DNA of 64,000 bases from Rhizoclosmatium globosum (lineage: Eukaryota; Chytridiomycota; Chytridiomycetes; Chytridiales; Chytriomycetaceae). The notes below the pieces were generated by a model. That model was not told the DNA's origin. It saw only the letters and a program-made list of their open reading frames with translations, and did not search any database. Position numbers and translations under genes: made by a program. Positions 1-12,543 of this stretch are shown piece after piece; the first letter of the stretch is position 1, and every line of letters starts with the position of its first letter. Where the stretch lies: positions 62,001 through 126,000 of the forward strand of contig MCGO01000007.1 in NCBI GenBank assembly GCA_002104985.1. The letters run 5' to 3'.

Positions 1-403
1 TTCCTCTGTATTCTGGGTCTGTAGCAACAGCCTCCAAACGAACAACAGTCAAAGCAACCTTTTCTTTCCCTGGATTTCCAAAGTACCAAGTTTGAGGGAT
101 GGCAGCCATTGTCGAAACAATCTTGTCGTTGTGCATTACAAGGGCTGTTGGCGACTGGGCCAGGATTAACGGGCCTCGAAGCGAGTCTGCGGATTCACGG
201 GCAACTGCCGCAAATGCATTCTTTGCGAGAAACTGCGCCTGGATTCGATTCGATCAAACGAGTTAAAAACAAGTCCGATAAGTCTTTTGGTTCAAACAAA
301 CCAAGTTGTCCCTGTCGCTGACTTGCGCTGACCGAAGAACAAGGTTATTGTCTAATTGAATTGGGGTTTCGAGGAAAGTGGGTCTCTTGTTCGTGGTGGT
401 CAT
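1..403 (-). CDS. GNAT-family N-acetyltransferase, N-terminal part (runs off the window)
   Basis: Two exons can be read on the minus strand: 403-302 (34 codons from an ATG at 403) and 238 to the window edge, joined across a 63-nt GT..AG intron (301-239). The joined frame reads NLVLRSAQVSDRDNL, then AQFLAKNAFAAVARESADS, and later a beta-strand region ending VRLEAVATDPEYRG. An N-terminal alpha/beta part followed by V.TDPEYRG is typical of GNAT acetyltransferases, where this strand leads into the acetyl-CoA pyrophosphate loop (R/QxxGxG/A). That loop lies beyond the window edge, so the acceptor substrate cannot be named. The gene is divergent from AP-2 mu, with 228 bp between the two start codons. 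The family call is inferred from fold signature; the C-terminus is missing. Confidence 0.7.
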
Positions 404-631
404 TCAGAGTGATTTGGATGATGATTTTGATGAAACTGATGCAACACTCAAAGTGGAGCTGTAATAGTGATATGATTCACATGAATTAAAGACTTTCAAA
501 GGCTGTATTTCATCATCTTATAGTTGATGGTAGAATGGTGGATTAATACTGAAAGAAAGAAGAAGAAAGAAAGCAGTAACTTTTCCTCCTCCAAATCCAA
601 ACCACCAACCACCCACGCAACCAAACCAAGG
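404..631. promoter_or_regulatory. Short divergent promoter between the GNAT gene and AP-2 mu
   Basis: These 228 bp separate two start codons that point away from each other, so both promoters and both 5' UTRs must share it. No recognisable TATA box or named operator stands out. The role is inferred from layout only. Confidence 0.4.
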
Positions 632-2319
632 ATGCTTTCTGGTTTCTTCATATTCAACGCCAAGGGAGAGGTTCTAATATCGCGGCTGTACCGCAACGAC
701 ATCAAGTGAGCCTTGTTCTTAGCCTCTCCAACCCATTAACAACCTATTAACAACCAACCCAAAAAGACGGTCGCTCTCCGATCTCTTCCGCATCCAAGTC
801 GTTTCATCGACCGACGTGCGCTCGCCAATCACTCAAATCTCTGGTTCAACTGCCTTTTTCCACATCAAACACGAGAACATTTACTTGGTCGCTGTCTCAA
901 AACTGAATGTGAATAGCGCAATTGTCTTTGAGTTTCTTGGACGGGTCGCCCTGATTGGCCAGAGCTACTTTGGTCGATTTGACGAGGCGGCCGTGAAGGC
1001 GAACTTTACCCTGGTCTACGAGTTGATGGATGGTGAGTAGGTTTGGTTTAATTGGTTTGGTTGGAGTGGTTTGGTTGGAGTAATTGGGTGGTGCGATTGT
1101 GTGCTGTGAAGGGGCTGATACCTTCACAACAGAAATCTGTGACTTTGGATTCCCTCAAATTACGGAACCAGAAGCATTGAAAATGTATATTACTACGGAA
1201 GGCGTCAAATCTGAAAAGGCTGTGTTGGAAATGGGTAAACAGATTGCTATTCAGGCAACGGGTGCTGTTTCCTGGCGCAGACCTGATATCAAGTACCGCA
1301 AAAACGAAGCGTTTATTGATGTCGTCGAGTCTGTGAATCTGTTAATGTCCTCCAAAGGTAACAATAATTGATGGGGAATAACCCAATCACTCCCCCACTC
1401 ACCAAATTAAACAAACAAAAACAGGAAACATTCTCCGCGCAGACGTCTCCGGCCAAGTAATCATGCGAGCCTACCTCTCCGGCATGCCCGAATGCAAATT
1501 CGGCCTCAACGACCGCGTCGCCGTCGAAGGCGGCGAACACCTCGGCCGCATCGTACCCCCAACAATCTCATCAAACAAAAAGGGCGGAAGCTCCACCGTC
1601 GACCTCGACGACGCCCAATTCCACCAATGCGTCAAACTCAGCGGCTTCGAAGAATCAAGAACAATCACTTTCGTGCCCCCCGACGGCGAATTCGAACTCA
1701 TGCGTTACAGATCTACAAACAACGTGTACCTCCCCTTCCGCGTAAACGCTATCGTGGATGAATTCGCAGACGCGAATCACGTCAATTATAAAATCTCTGT
1801 GCGCTCGTTGTATGACGCGAAAACGTATGGCCAGAATGTCGTGATTCGGGTCCCGACGCCGCCGTCGACAAATGCGACAAAGATTAAGGTTACTGGGGGG
1901 AAGGCAAAGTATGTTGGGAGTGAGAATGCGATTGTGTGGAAGATTGCGCGGTTCCAAGGTGGCCAGGAGTATGTGATTACGTGTCAGGCGCAGCAAGGAG
2001 AGTCGAATAGTAAAAAGCCGTGGAGTCGGCCGCCAATTAGTATGGATTTCCAGGTGGTTATGTTTACGAGTTCGGGGCTTGTTGTGCGATTTATGAAGTG
2101 AGTTTTTTATTGTTATTTCAAGTCACCCCCCTTTGTTTTAAGACGCATTCTAATGTTGTTCTGTCGTGCCAGGATCTTTGAAAAGAGCAATTATCAAAGT
2201 GTCAAGTGGGTGCGATATTTGACAAAGGCTGGCACGTATCAGATAAGGTACGTCTATCTAAGTTTTAGTGTTCCAAGAGAACATTGCACTGACCTGTCGT
2301 TCACATCAACAGATTCTGA
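632..2319 (+). CDS. AP2M1: AP-2 complex subunit mu (clathrin adaptor medium chain)
   Basis: Six exons: 632-705, 767-1032, 1133-1357, 1425-2097, 2173-2247 and 2313-2319. They sum to 1320 nt (439 residues), close to the usual length of about 435. The N-terminal longin-like domain starts LSGFFIFNAKGEVLISRLY, followed by RSPITQISGSTAFFHIK. The C-terminal mu-homology domain carries SGMPECKFGLNDRVAVE, FHQCVKLSGF, PPDGEFELMRYR, ENAIVWKIARF and KWVRYL. The end (YQIRF) matches AP-2 mu rather than AP-1 mu. The linker contains QATGAVSWRR, which keeps the threonine phosphorylated by AAK1-type kinases in animals. The product should bind YxxPhi cargo signals and PIP2 at the plasma membrane in clathrin endocytosis. 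The last coding exon is only 7 nt, so automated prediction may miss it. Confidence 0.95.
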
Positions 2320-2586
2320 TCCGTCTTTCTTTTTCGCTCATGTTGTGATATTTTCTGTTTCTATCAGTTTCTTACCTCCCCTTCAAATATAAACACCGGT
2401 ATATTCCATATTCTTCATAATCACCATATCATTCTCGCTATCTTCCACCGACGCGACTACTAAGTCTCAAGTGTTTGTTGATCAAGTGTTTGTTGATCAA
2501 CAACCCTTGTCAAACCCCCCGATCCCGCCACCAAAATTCCTCAAAGTCTAAAAAAAACCCCGCATTCAAACCATCGCTGTCAAAGT

Positions 2587-4223
2587 ATGAACGGAGCAGT
2601 CGCCGAAGCCTTTATTTCTCCGACGACGGCGGGAGAGCAAAGCCGCGATTCTGTTGACGTCTCGGCGCCGAGTAAAGGAAGCAAGTCAAATGTTAGCCCA
2701 CTCGTTACATCCCCTTGTCGAATCCCATTTAACTGATATAACAAACAAGGCGCGAAAGACTCAGGAGCTTATGAAGGCTCTTGAGGCTGAGAATTCCTTA
2801 CTGCATAATGTATGGGGGATAAATTTCTGTTTGTTATTTTCTTTGATCTGACAGGGTTTGGGTGATAGAAATATACTACGTTGCTTCAAGAGGCGTCGGG
2901 GACTTCGCATCGGATACATACACTTGAGGTTGAAAACGCGACACTTCGTGGGGAAGTTGAAGGGCTTGTGCATGAACAAGGTGCCCTTGTACGTATCAAT
3001 CGGGAGCGAGAAAATGATGTTTGTGTTGGAAATCTTTTTTTGTGATTTAGGACGTGACTGATATAGAGAGTAGTTGGAGAAATTGGAGACGGAGCAACAT
3101 GAATGGAAAGCTAGGGAGCAAGAACTCGTGAAAGAAATTAAGAATTTGAAGACGGAAATTAAGAGTTGAGTTATTTCGACGCTCTAGGAGCATGATGGGA
3201 CTAATACCGCGTTTCTTACAGATTTGAAGTCGTCTCAAGAGCAATCAATTGACACGGCAGCTGCAACGCGAATTTACGTTGAGGAGTTGAAATTGGCCAA
3301 GAAACAGGCTGAGAATGAAGCATCTCGAAGTGCTAAGGAGGTTCTGGAATTGCAAGAGACTGTGGATCGGTTACTGATGGAGGCGGCAGAACGTTGAAGC
3401 GATGCAAAATAATTGTGAAACTGTCGCTGACGAAGAAAATGTGGTTGTTGAGTGTGGGGTGACGGAGAGTACTGTTGTGGATGACGGAAATGTACCACCT
3501 AGAAACAGTCTTTCACACGAAGAAGAGACTGGAGACGAGGCGACGTCCGAGGCGACGATATTAGCTGAAAATGCAGGTTTGTGTCAATCCAGTTGATACC
3601 GCGCTCTTGACACCTAAAACGTTTTCGTAGCGCTTCGAGACGAGGTGACTGGTCTGACAGAGTACATCAACAAGCTTATTTTTCAGTTGAATGAAGCTGG
3701 GGTGGAAGAATACGATCCGAATTCTGCGGATACTATTTCTCACTGTCATAGTAGTCAACCGAAAGCATGGAGGACGCTTGGGATCCGGAATTTGTCTGGA
3801 AGTTCTATTGGCTCGAAGGATTTGGAGCCGATGGTTCTTGGGCATAAGGAGTGGGCTGCGAAAGAAGGAGTGAGGAAGATGGCGGATGATGGGGTTATGG
3901 TGACGGTGCCGTTGGTTGATGCTCCGAAAAGGAAGCCGTCAGAGAATAACAAGGCTGGAGTGTTGTCGTCGTTGTCAAAGACGATTGGGTCGTGGTATGG
4001 ATCTGCTCCTGTCTCTCATGCAAACGCGAAGCCGGTGAATCCTCCTGTTCCGGATATTCAAATTCGCGGTGTGCCGAAATCTGATATTCAAATGAATAGT
4101 TTGGCGGACGCTTTGAATGCACCCAAGTTGCAGGAGCTTCAACGATTGGAAAAGGCGGCACAGAAAGTTGGGTTCCGGCAAAGTAGGATTCTTGAGAATA
4201 AGCGCGTGACTCATATTCTTTGA
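2587..4223 (+). CDS. Coiled-coil protein of unknown function, one apparent frame disruption
   Basis: A chain of exons is inferred: 2587-2703, 2750-2809, 2869-3018, 3074-3164, 3222-3576 and 3631-4223. Most of it is heptad-rich (KTQELMKALEAENSLLHN; TLEVENATLRGEVEGL; LEKLETEQHEWKAREQELV; YVEELKLAKKQAENEAS). The C-terminal third is less ordered and ends in a basic helix. A short segment LRDEVTGLTEYINKLIFQL loosely resembles the Rab-binding helix of Rab11-FIP-type coiled coils, which is only a hint. Exon 5 is open in one frame up to about 3390 and in another from about 3393. The two parts join cleanly if one base near 3392 is surplus, so this is either an assembly indel or a real disruption. The family is not recognised; the coiled coil is clear. 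Confidence 0.65.
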
Positions 4224-4418
4224 TTATCATTATGCTATCCTTCTATATTTATCAAGATTATTAAATCTAAAGTTGTATTCGACCAAAACTTAAACAAAAA
4301 ACAGAAACAGACAATGTAAATAAGCTAAGAACGAGATCCGTTATGTGGTAAAAAGAGAGCCCGCAATGAAGCGAAAGTGTGAAGAAACTGTACAATTTTT
4401 AGTTTGGAAAACCCATAT

Positions 4419-6584
<2,166 letters not shown>

Positions 6585-8911
6585 ATGCAGGATCCAACGC
6601 TCGACCGCAGCTTCCGCGGCCACAAAGACGTCATCACAGACCTCGCATTCAAACCATCAATGACCCAAATCGCGTCTGGCTCAATGGACAATTCGGTCAT
6701 GGTCTGGCACTTCAAACCTCAAATGCGGGCATTCAGATTCGTGGGCCATAAAGTAACTTCAAAAAAACATGTTTTGTATTTGGATGCGTGGAAGGGCTTA
6801 CCGATGTGTATTCTTAGGGTCCTGTGACTTCGGTGGACTTTTCTCCGTCTGGGAACTTGCTTGCCTCTGCGTCACGGGATAAAACTGTTCGCTTGTGGAC
6901 TCCTAACGTGTATGTTTTGTGAAATATTGAAGTTGGAGGACTGAACTTGTTTTTGTTGATACAGGAAAGGGGATGTGACAGTCTTCAAGGCGCATACATC
7001 AACAGTACGAACCGTTCGATTTTCTCAGGATGGAGAGTCATTCTTGACCTGTTCAGACGATAAATCCATTAAAGTGAGGCCACCCTAATCAACGACATGA
7101 CACTCAACCTTGACAGATATGGTCCACTCAACGCGCCAAGTTCCAATACACTCTCGCAGGCCATTTGAATTGGGTCAGATCCGCTCGGTTTTCTCCTGAC
7201 TTCAAGATGGTTGTTTCCGGTGGAGACGATAAAAGTGTAAAACTCTGGGACTTGACGAGCAAAAACTGTGTCAAGACATACTTTGACCATACCGGGTAAG
7301 ACCCAACCACTGCTTCGTAAAATTGAAGCTTAATTTACGTTCTTAGAATGGTGACAAGTACAGCGTTCCACCCAGCAGGAACGATTGTCGCAACTGCTTC
7401 CACGGACAGATCTATCAAACTCTTTGATATTCGTACGCATAAACTGATTCAGCATTATCACGATGCTCATGTTGGTGCTGGGCCGGCTTCTGATACGAAA
7501 GGAGGAGAGTCTGCATGGGCGGGTGGAGGTCCCAACAGTGTCAACTTTGGAGGACCTGGTGGGAACTGGTTGATTAGTACCGGTATGGACGGAGTTGTCA
7601 AGGTTTGGCGATGGGTTTCTTCTTTGGCGATTCGCTGACCACATGGTGTAGATTTGGGACTTGAAGGAAGGTCATCTCTTTTATACACTTCATGGTCACA
7701 AAAATGGTCCCACTACAGCCGCTGCCTTCTCTCCTGAAGGAGCCTTTTTCGCGACTGGGGGTAGCGACGCGCAGTTGATGGTCTGGAAGAGTAACTTTGA
7801 TGCCGGTGTCCCATTAACAGCCGATGACACTGGAGGTAAATACCACTTTCTTGTCCCAATAAATTTATTAAAAATGATAATCAGCTCGATACAAGACAAA
7901 TCAAGGCCTCGCCATGCATCCAGTCCACACAGAGCCAACAACGCAATCCTCCTTCTTTGCGGTACGTCGTCCAACAACCACTGCCAATCCAATTCTTGAT
8001 CCTGTCTCCATCGCTCAACATCGACCGGGTCTGACGACTGTCTTACAGAGGAAACTGGCTTCTATGAACAGCAACCTTGTCACCACTTTACCAGGTCCTG
8101 CACCTGGCGGGAGAAAATCGCCTGTGAATGTGAATGTTAAAGGATACAAAGGAGATGGAGGTCGAACAAGTCCAGGCGGTATGGCTGGGAGTGGCGGAGT
8201 TGGAAATGAGATGGCAGGTGTTCATTTAGAGGCTGAACAGCCGGAGATTGTGAGTGTTGGGGGTCCAATTTTGAATCATCAGGTATCGTATCGTACTGTG
8301 TCATGAGAAAGAGTTGCATTTTAACATCGTTTGACAGGGACGATCTCAATCTAGAAGCCCTACTCGTCAAGGACATGACGATGATGCGTCTTACACAACC
8401 CCGCTTGAAATGAGGACGATTCCGGATGAGTTGGCGAATTCGTTGCAGCATATTATCAATCAGATTGATGTGCTGACGCAGACAATGTCTATTTTGGAGG
8501 TATTCCTGTCATATCTTTTCATGAAAATTCGCTGAAATAGCAAATTCGTAGACGCGATTGACATCAAATGAAGACCGAGTGACTCAACTGACAACGCTTG
8601 TCTCAGAAGCTGCAGGTGCACCTCGACGTCCTCCAAAGACAACTGGCGGCGAAACTGCGTCATCCACATCTTCCAACTTCACACGATCAAATATTCCCAG
8701 CCAGAATGTCTCATTTATGAGACCAGAGTCTCCTGGACTTAACAGCTCTATTTCAGCGAGAGTTGGACAGAATTTGCAGGACCCATTAGTTCCTCGAAGC
8801 GTATTCGTACAAACGGATAAGGGTGGAAGTCGTGTTGGTGCGGCTAGTTCGACTGGAGGTGGGTTTGGAAGACCTGTGAATAGTGGGAGTCCTGTGAATT
8901 TGATGAATTGA
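6585..8911 (+). CDS. POC1: POC1 centriolar/basal-body WD40 protein
   Basis: Nine exons (6585-6752, 6818-6909, 6965-7073, 7117-7295, 7347-7602, 7652-7835, 7885-8282, 8338-8499, 8552-8911) sum to 1908 nt (635 residues) with all phases consistent. The start [13 protein letters not shown] is followed by seven WD repeats with hallmark strings [71 protein letters not shown] and [15 protein letters not shown]. The C-terminus carries the diagnostic POC1 helix [19 protein letters not shown], continuing after an intron as [16 protein letters not shown]1 stabilises centrioles and basal bodies, so its presence supports a flagellated life stage. The segment between the WD domain and the helix is low-complexity and Ser/Gly/Pro-rich. 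The C-terminal tail is also low-complexity. Confidence 0.93.
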
Positions 8912-9022
8912 CGTTGTCGAGCAGGAAGGGAATCCTGAGTGACGGCCCATGGGATACAATAATAGATCTCCGTTTATTACTTCCTTTCATCGCCTTCCAA
9001 AACTAGAGTTATCAACGTTAGC

Positions 9023-9734
9023 TCACTTGTGGTATGTTTTGATCTTGTCCTTGATGTAGGTCAAAATAGGTTGGACTTCATGGTCGCCCAAGTACTCTTC
9101 GATAAACTGTCCGTTGTGGTACAAGTTGACAGTTGGGAATGCGTCAACCTTCCACTTGCTTGCACACCAACCTACAGGTTTCAATACTCAGTATCAAGCC
9201 ATTCATGGCATCAACTAAAGAGAACTCACCCTCGTTGGATCCAGTACAGTCCACCTTTGTAATCATAAATCCACTCTGATGCAAGTTCTGGTTCAGGAAC
9301 TCATTCTGAACACGGAGCCAGCGAGGAGTCAGCCGTTTACAGAATTTACACTGAATTGATCAAGTTAGGTATCGACTGAGGGACGGTATCTAAACGGGAG
9401 GCATATGCTCACTTACCCAAGTTGTTCCATAAAAGACGAGCCAAGTTCCTGTTTTGATTCGGTCTTCAAGGTGGTCTTTGCCCAGGTGCCAGATGGATTC
9501 ATCGGCTTGTCGGGCTTTTGCTTCGATTTCCTGTGGTGGGGGAGGAGAGTGAGGAAATGTATTGGTTGGATGTGATATTGGTGGTTAAGTTGTATTGGTG
9601 GGTTCCGATGGGGATCAGGATAGCTTTAAGGTAGGGGTCAATTGTACCTCTGGCGTCAGCCTTTGGATGGCTGATACTGTGGTGGCAAGGATGAGGAGGA
9701 AGGTGAGGAAGAGGGAGGGCAGTGTGAATCGCAT
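9023..9734 (-). CDS. Secreted or ER thioredoxin-fold protein with WCKFC active site
   Basis: Four exons (9734-9648, 9530-9417, 9350-9230, 9171-9023) sum to 471 nt (156 residues), in phase. The first 22 residues or so form a signal peptide (MRFTLPSLFLTFLLILATTV). A single thioredoxin domain follows. The strand WLVFYGTTW leads directly, across an intron, into CKFCKRLTP, giving the redox motif W-C-K-F-C. The later cis-Pro region is KVDAFPTVNLYHNG. The C-terminus IKTYHK carries no KDEL/HDEL-like signal and no membrane segment is seen, so final location is uncertain. It probably forms or isomerises disulfides in the secretory pathway. It is divergent from the 7TM gene with 151 bp between starts. 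Confidence 0.85.
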
Positions 9735-9885
9735 TTTGGTTTCAGAAGTTAGACCAACACTACTTTAACCTGCAACAATTATCAAGTAAATGGAAGTAGT
9801 AACAGCTGTAGACTTTAGCAAATTGTAGACAATGGAGGAAAGGATTTACATCCTGGAACACAACTATTAACTTCTTGCAATCCAG

Positions 9886-10884
9886 ATGAACGATTCGGAT
9901 ACAACAAATACAACCATATTCCCCATCGACTTATATTCTCAAGCGTACATAATCACTGAGGCCCAGGACTTATGGATAACCATCGCTGTGTCTGTTGTTC
10001 AAATGATTGTATTGATTCATCTCATCGTCAACGAAGCCACAGCAGCTATGATAGAACGGAAAAACGTGCTAACTGCAATCAACATTCTTCTATTCATCAT
10101 GATTGTCACGAATTGCTTCACTATGGTATTTAACGCCCTCTACATCAAGGAAACCGTTCCAATCTGTATGGTAGTATATTTAACATTAAGCTCATTATGT
10201 ACTATCGTATTCCAATGTCTGATAATTGTTTACGCATGGAAACGTGGAAACCCTGTCATAATCGCAATGATTCCATCCATCCAACCATATCTACCCGCCT
10301 TTTTCATTCTCTTCAGCCTCCTCCAAGCCAGTCAATTTACATGGACAATTCTCCAATATATATCAAACAACCTCCCCCTCCTCTCAGAATGGAGAAACAC
10401 AATTAACGAAACAACAAACGCACACAGCATAACCGTCAGCGCCGTCATGCTCTGTTTCGACACCCTCGTCACATCCGTATACATATTCTACCTCCGCTCA
10501 ATGACACCCGACCTCCCCGACGTTACAAAACTCAAAATCATATCGCGGTACGGAATCGCATCGTGTATATGCATGGAAGCGTGGTTAATCGGAATAGTGC
10601 TGTTCAACTACTGGTTCGTGTCTCCGAGCGTCGATGTTTCGTGGTTCCTGGTTTCGTTGCGCGCGTACGATTTGGGGCCTGCTGTGTATTTGTTTTTGCA
10701 GTTGGCGATGAAGTGGTCGTTGGTGAGGGAGGAGGTGAGGGGTGAGAAGGTGAAGCGGGAGAGGGTTGAGACTGCCAGGTTGGTTTCGAGAAGGGGGACG
10801 GTGGGGCAGGTTGTTTCAACGACGTCGGAGAGTATGGAGAAAAGTCGGTCGAGTCGGGCTCCTGCAACGTTATCACAGGCTTGA
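9886..10884 (+). CDS. Seven-helix membrane protein A (GPCR-like), intronless
   Basis: An uninterrupted 332-residue frame begins MNDSDTTNTT, with clustered N-glycosylation sequons that suggest an outside N-terminus. Hydrophobic segments are visible near residues 28-50, 62-84, 91-117, 132-155, 178-203, 220-246 and 250-275. A basic Arg/Glu-rich tail follows (REEVRGEKVKRERVETARLV). This topology, with outside N-terminus and cytosolic tail, fits a G-protein-coupled receptor. No family motif (DRY, NPxxY) or retinal lysine was recognised, so ligand and class are unknown. The next gene is a close paralogue in the same orientation. Unlike nearly all neighbours, neither has introns. Confidence 0.75.
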   Translation: MNDSDTTNTTIFPIDLYSQAYIITEAQDLWITIAVSVVQMIVLIHLIVNEATAAMIERKNVLTAINILLFIMIVTNCFTMVFNALYIKETVPICMVVYLTLSSLCTIVFQCLIIVYAWKRGNPVIIAMIPSIQPYLPAFFILFSLLQASQFTWTILQYISNNLPLLSEWRNTINETTNAHSITVSAVMLCFDTLVTSVYIFYLRSMTPDLPDVTKLKIISRYGIASCICMEAWLIGIVLFNYWFVSPSVDVSWFLVSLRAYDLGPAVYLFLQLAMKWSLVREEVRGEKVKRERVETARLVSRRGTVGQVVSTTSESMEKSRSSRAPATLSQA

Positions 10885-10982
10885 ACGGTTTTGTGTGTGT
10901 GGCGTTAATTAGTATTTGTTGATATTAAAGTCATGTAATTTAATGGACAAAGAGATTTCCATTCCCATCAGAGGTTTATGAC

Positions 10983-11972
10983 TTGGTGATGAACTCCACA
11001 AACTCGACTCTATTCCCAACAGACTCCTACTACGATGGCTATCTCACAGTCGGAGCACAAGACTTTTGGATCACAATTGTTGCGTCGGCACTTCAGTTGA
11101 CGATTCTAGGATATCTGATGTACACCAAAACCAAAAACCCTCAAACGAGACGAAAAGTCTATTCAGCGACAAATACCCTACTCCTATTAATGATTTTTAT
11201 CAACTGTATGACAATTGCCTTCAACGCACTCTATGTCGGAGCTACAACTGAGAGTAGTATGCTTGCATACCTTTCACTGAGTTACGTTGGTACGCTTTCA
11301 AGCCAATGTTTGATTATAATTTATTCTTGGAAACGCGGGAGACCTGTATTTCACGCAATGATACCCAGTATTGAGCCATATTTGCCTGCTTTTTTCGTCT
11401 TGTTTGGGCTGTTGCAGGCAAATCAGTTTGCGTGGACTGTGATGCAATTTTGTGCAAGTGCGTTTTCGTTTACGGAAGAGTGGACGAACGTCGTTGATGG
11501 TGTGACAAATGCGTTGAGTGTGACTGTGAATGTTGTCATGTTGTTGTTTGATGCTCTTGTGACGATAGTGTATATTTTGTATTTGAGGGCAATGAAGAGT
11601 GATTTGCCGGATGTTGCAAAGCTGAAAGTGATTTCTAGGTATGGTATTGCATCGTGTTTTTGTATGGAGGTTTGGTTGATTGGAATCGTCTTGTTCAATT
11701 ACTGGTTTGTGACGCCGACCGTTTCTATCTTCTGGTTTCTTGTTTCACTCCGAATTTACGACTTTGGACCGATTATATATGTGTTTCTGCAATTGGCTAT
11801 GAAGTGGTCATTGCAACAAGAGGAAGTGAGAGGAGAGAAAATGAAGCGCGAACGTATTGAAACCGCACGAATTGTTTCAACACGTGGAACTAGTGTGGCG
11901 ATGAGGACATCTGTTATTACTATGGCTGAGAAGCCAGAAAAGAGTAGGATGAGCCGAATCATGTCTCAATAG
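10983..11972 (+). CDS. Seven-helix membrane protein B, tandem paralogue of A
   Basis: A 329-residue intronless frame starts 98 bp after gene A stops. The same landmarks recur in the same order: an N-terminal run with NSTNST sequons, a QDFWITIVAS first helix, YSWKRGRPV after helix 3, PSIEPYLPAFFVLFGLLQAN in helix 4, KVISRYGIASCFCMEVWLIG in helix 6 and LRIYDFGPIIYVFLQLAMKW in helix 7. The tail QQEEVRGEKMKRERIETARI is also shared. DNA in the two genes has diverged much more than the protein, which suggests an old duplication under protein-level constraint. Function is not known. Confidence 0.75.
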   Translation: MVMNSTNSTLFPTDSYYDGYLTVGAQDFWITIVASALQLTILGYLMYTKTKNPQTRRKVYSATNTLLLLMIFINCMTIAFNALYVGATTESSMLAYLSLSYVGTLSSQCLIIIYSWKRGRPVFHAMIPSIEPYLPAFFVLFGLLQANQFAWTVMQFCASAFSFTEEWTNVVDGVTNALSVTVNVVMLLFDALVTIVYILYLRAMKSDLPDVAKLKVISRYGIASCFCMEVWLIGIVLFNYWFVTPTVSIFWFLVSLRIYDFGPIIYVFLQLAMKWSLQQEEVRGEKMKRERIETARIVSTRGTSVAMRTSVITMAEKPEKSRMSRIMSQ

Positions 11973-12543
11973 AATATTATCTTCTTCGATTATACTCTAT
12001 TTCTTTCAAATAACTGATTCGATTTTGTAAGCTTGAGGGAGAGGTTTTGTACCAACGAACACGTGTTTTTTCTTATCATTGACATTGTTTCGCCCAACAC
12101 ACAACCAGTGTGGAGTACAATTAGGGAATGGGTGGCTGTTCATTAATTAATCCATTATTTTCCATTAATTACGGGAGGGGTTCGATAACAGCCACCATAA
12201 CACTGTCATTTGATGAGAATCGCAGTGAAACAAAGGGGGGTGTCTCAGTAGTGATCGGCAATGAATAAAGCGGGTATTAATAGCGAACCTGTGCTACAAG
12301 CCAGTGATAAAGCCTCCCTTGAAAACCTTGCTAGTTGACAGTGATAGTAAGGGTGAAGTCGAAAAAAAGACAAAAGCATCAGCGCACACGGACAGACAGG
12401 TCGTTTCCTCACCTTTCCTCGTCCCTTTCTTTCCCACAACGCTTGGGGAGATCCACACAGTGCACACTCCTGAGTTGCCTGGTGCTCCAGTCTTTCGTAG
12501 TCCTTGAACAACTTGACATCGTATCCGAAGCGAGACCGACACC
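11973..12543. other. Intergenic region upstream of the WNK gene
   Basis: About 570 bp without a convincing gene. An AT-rich patch near 12140-12170 repeats TTAATTAA-like strings. Open stretches across 12245-12580 on both strands are antisense or overlap the WNK 5' region and show no family features. It presumably contains the WNK promoter. Confidence 0.35.
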
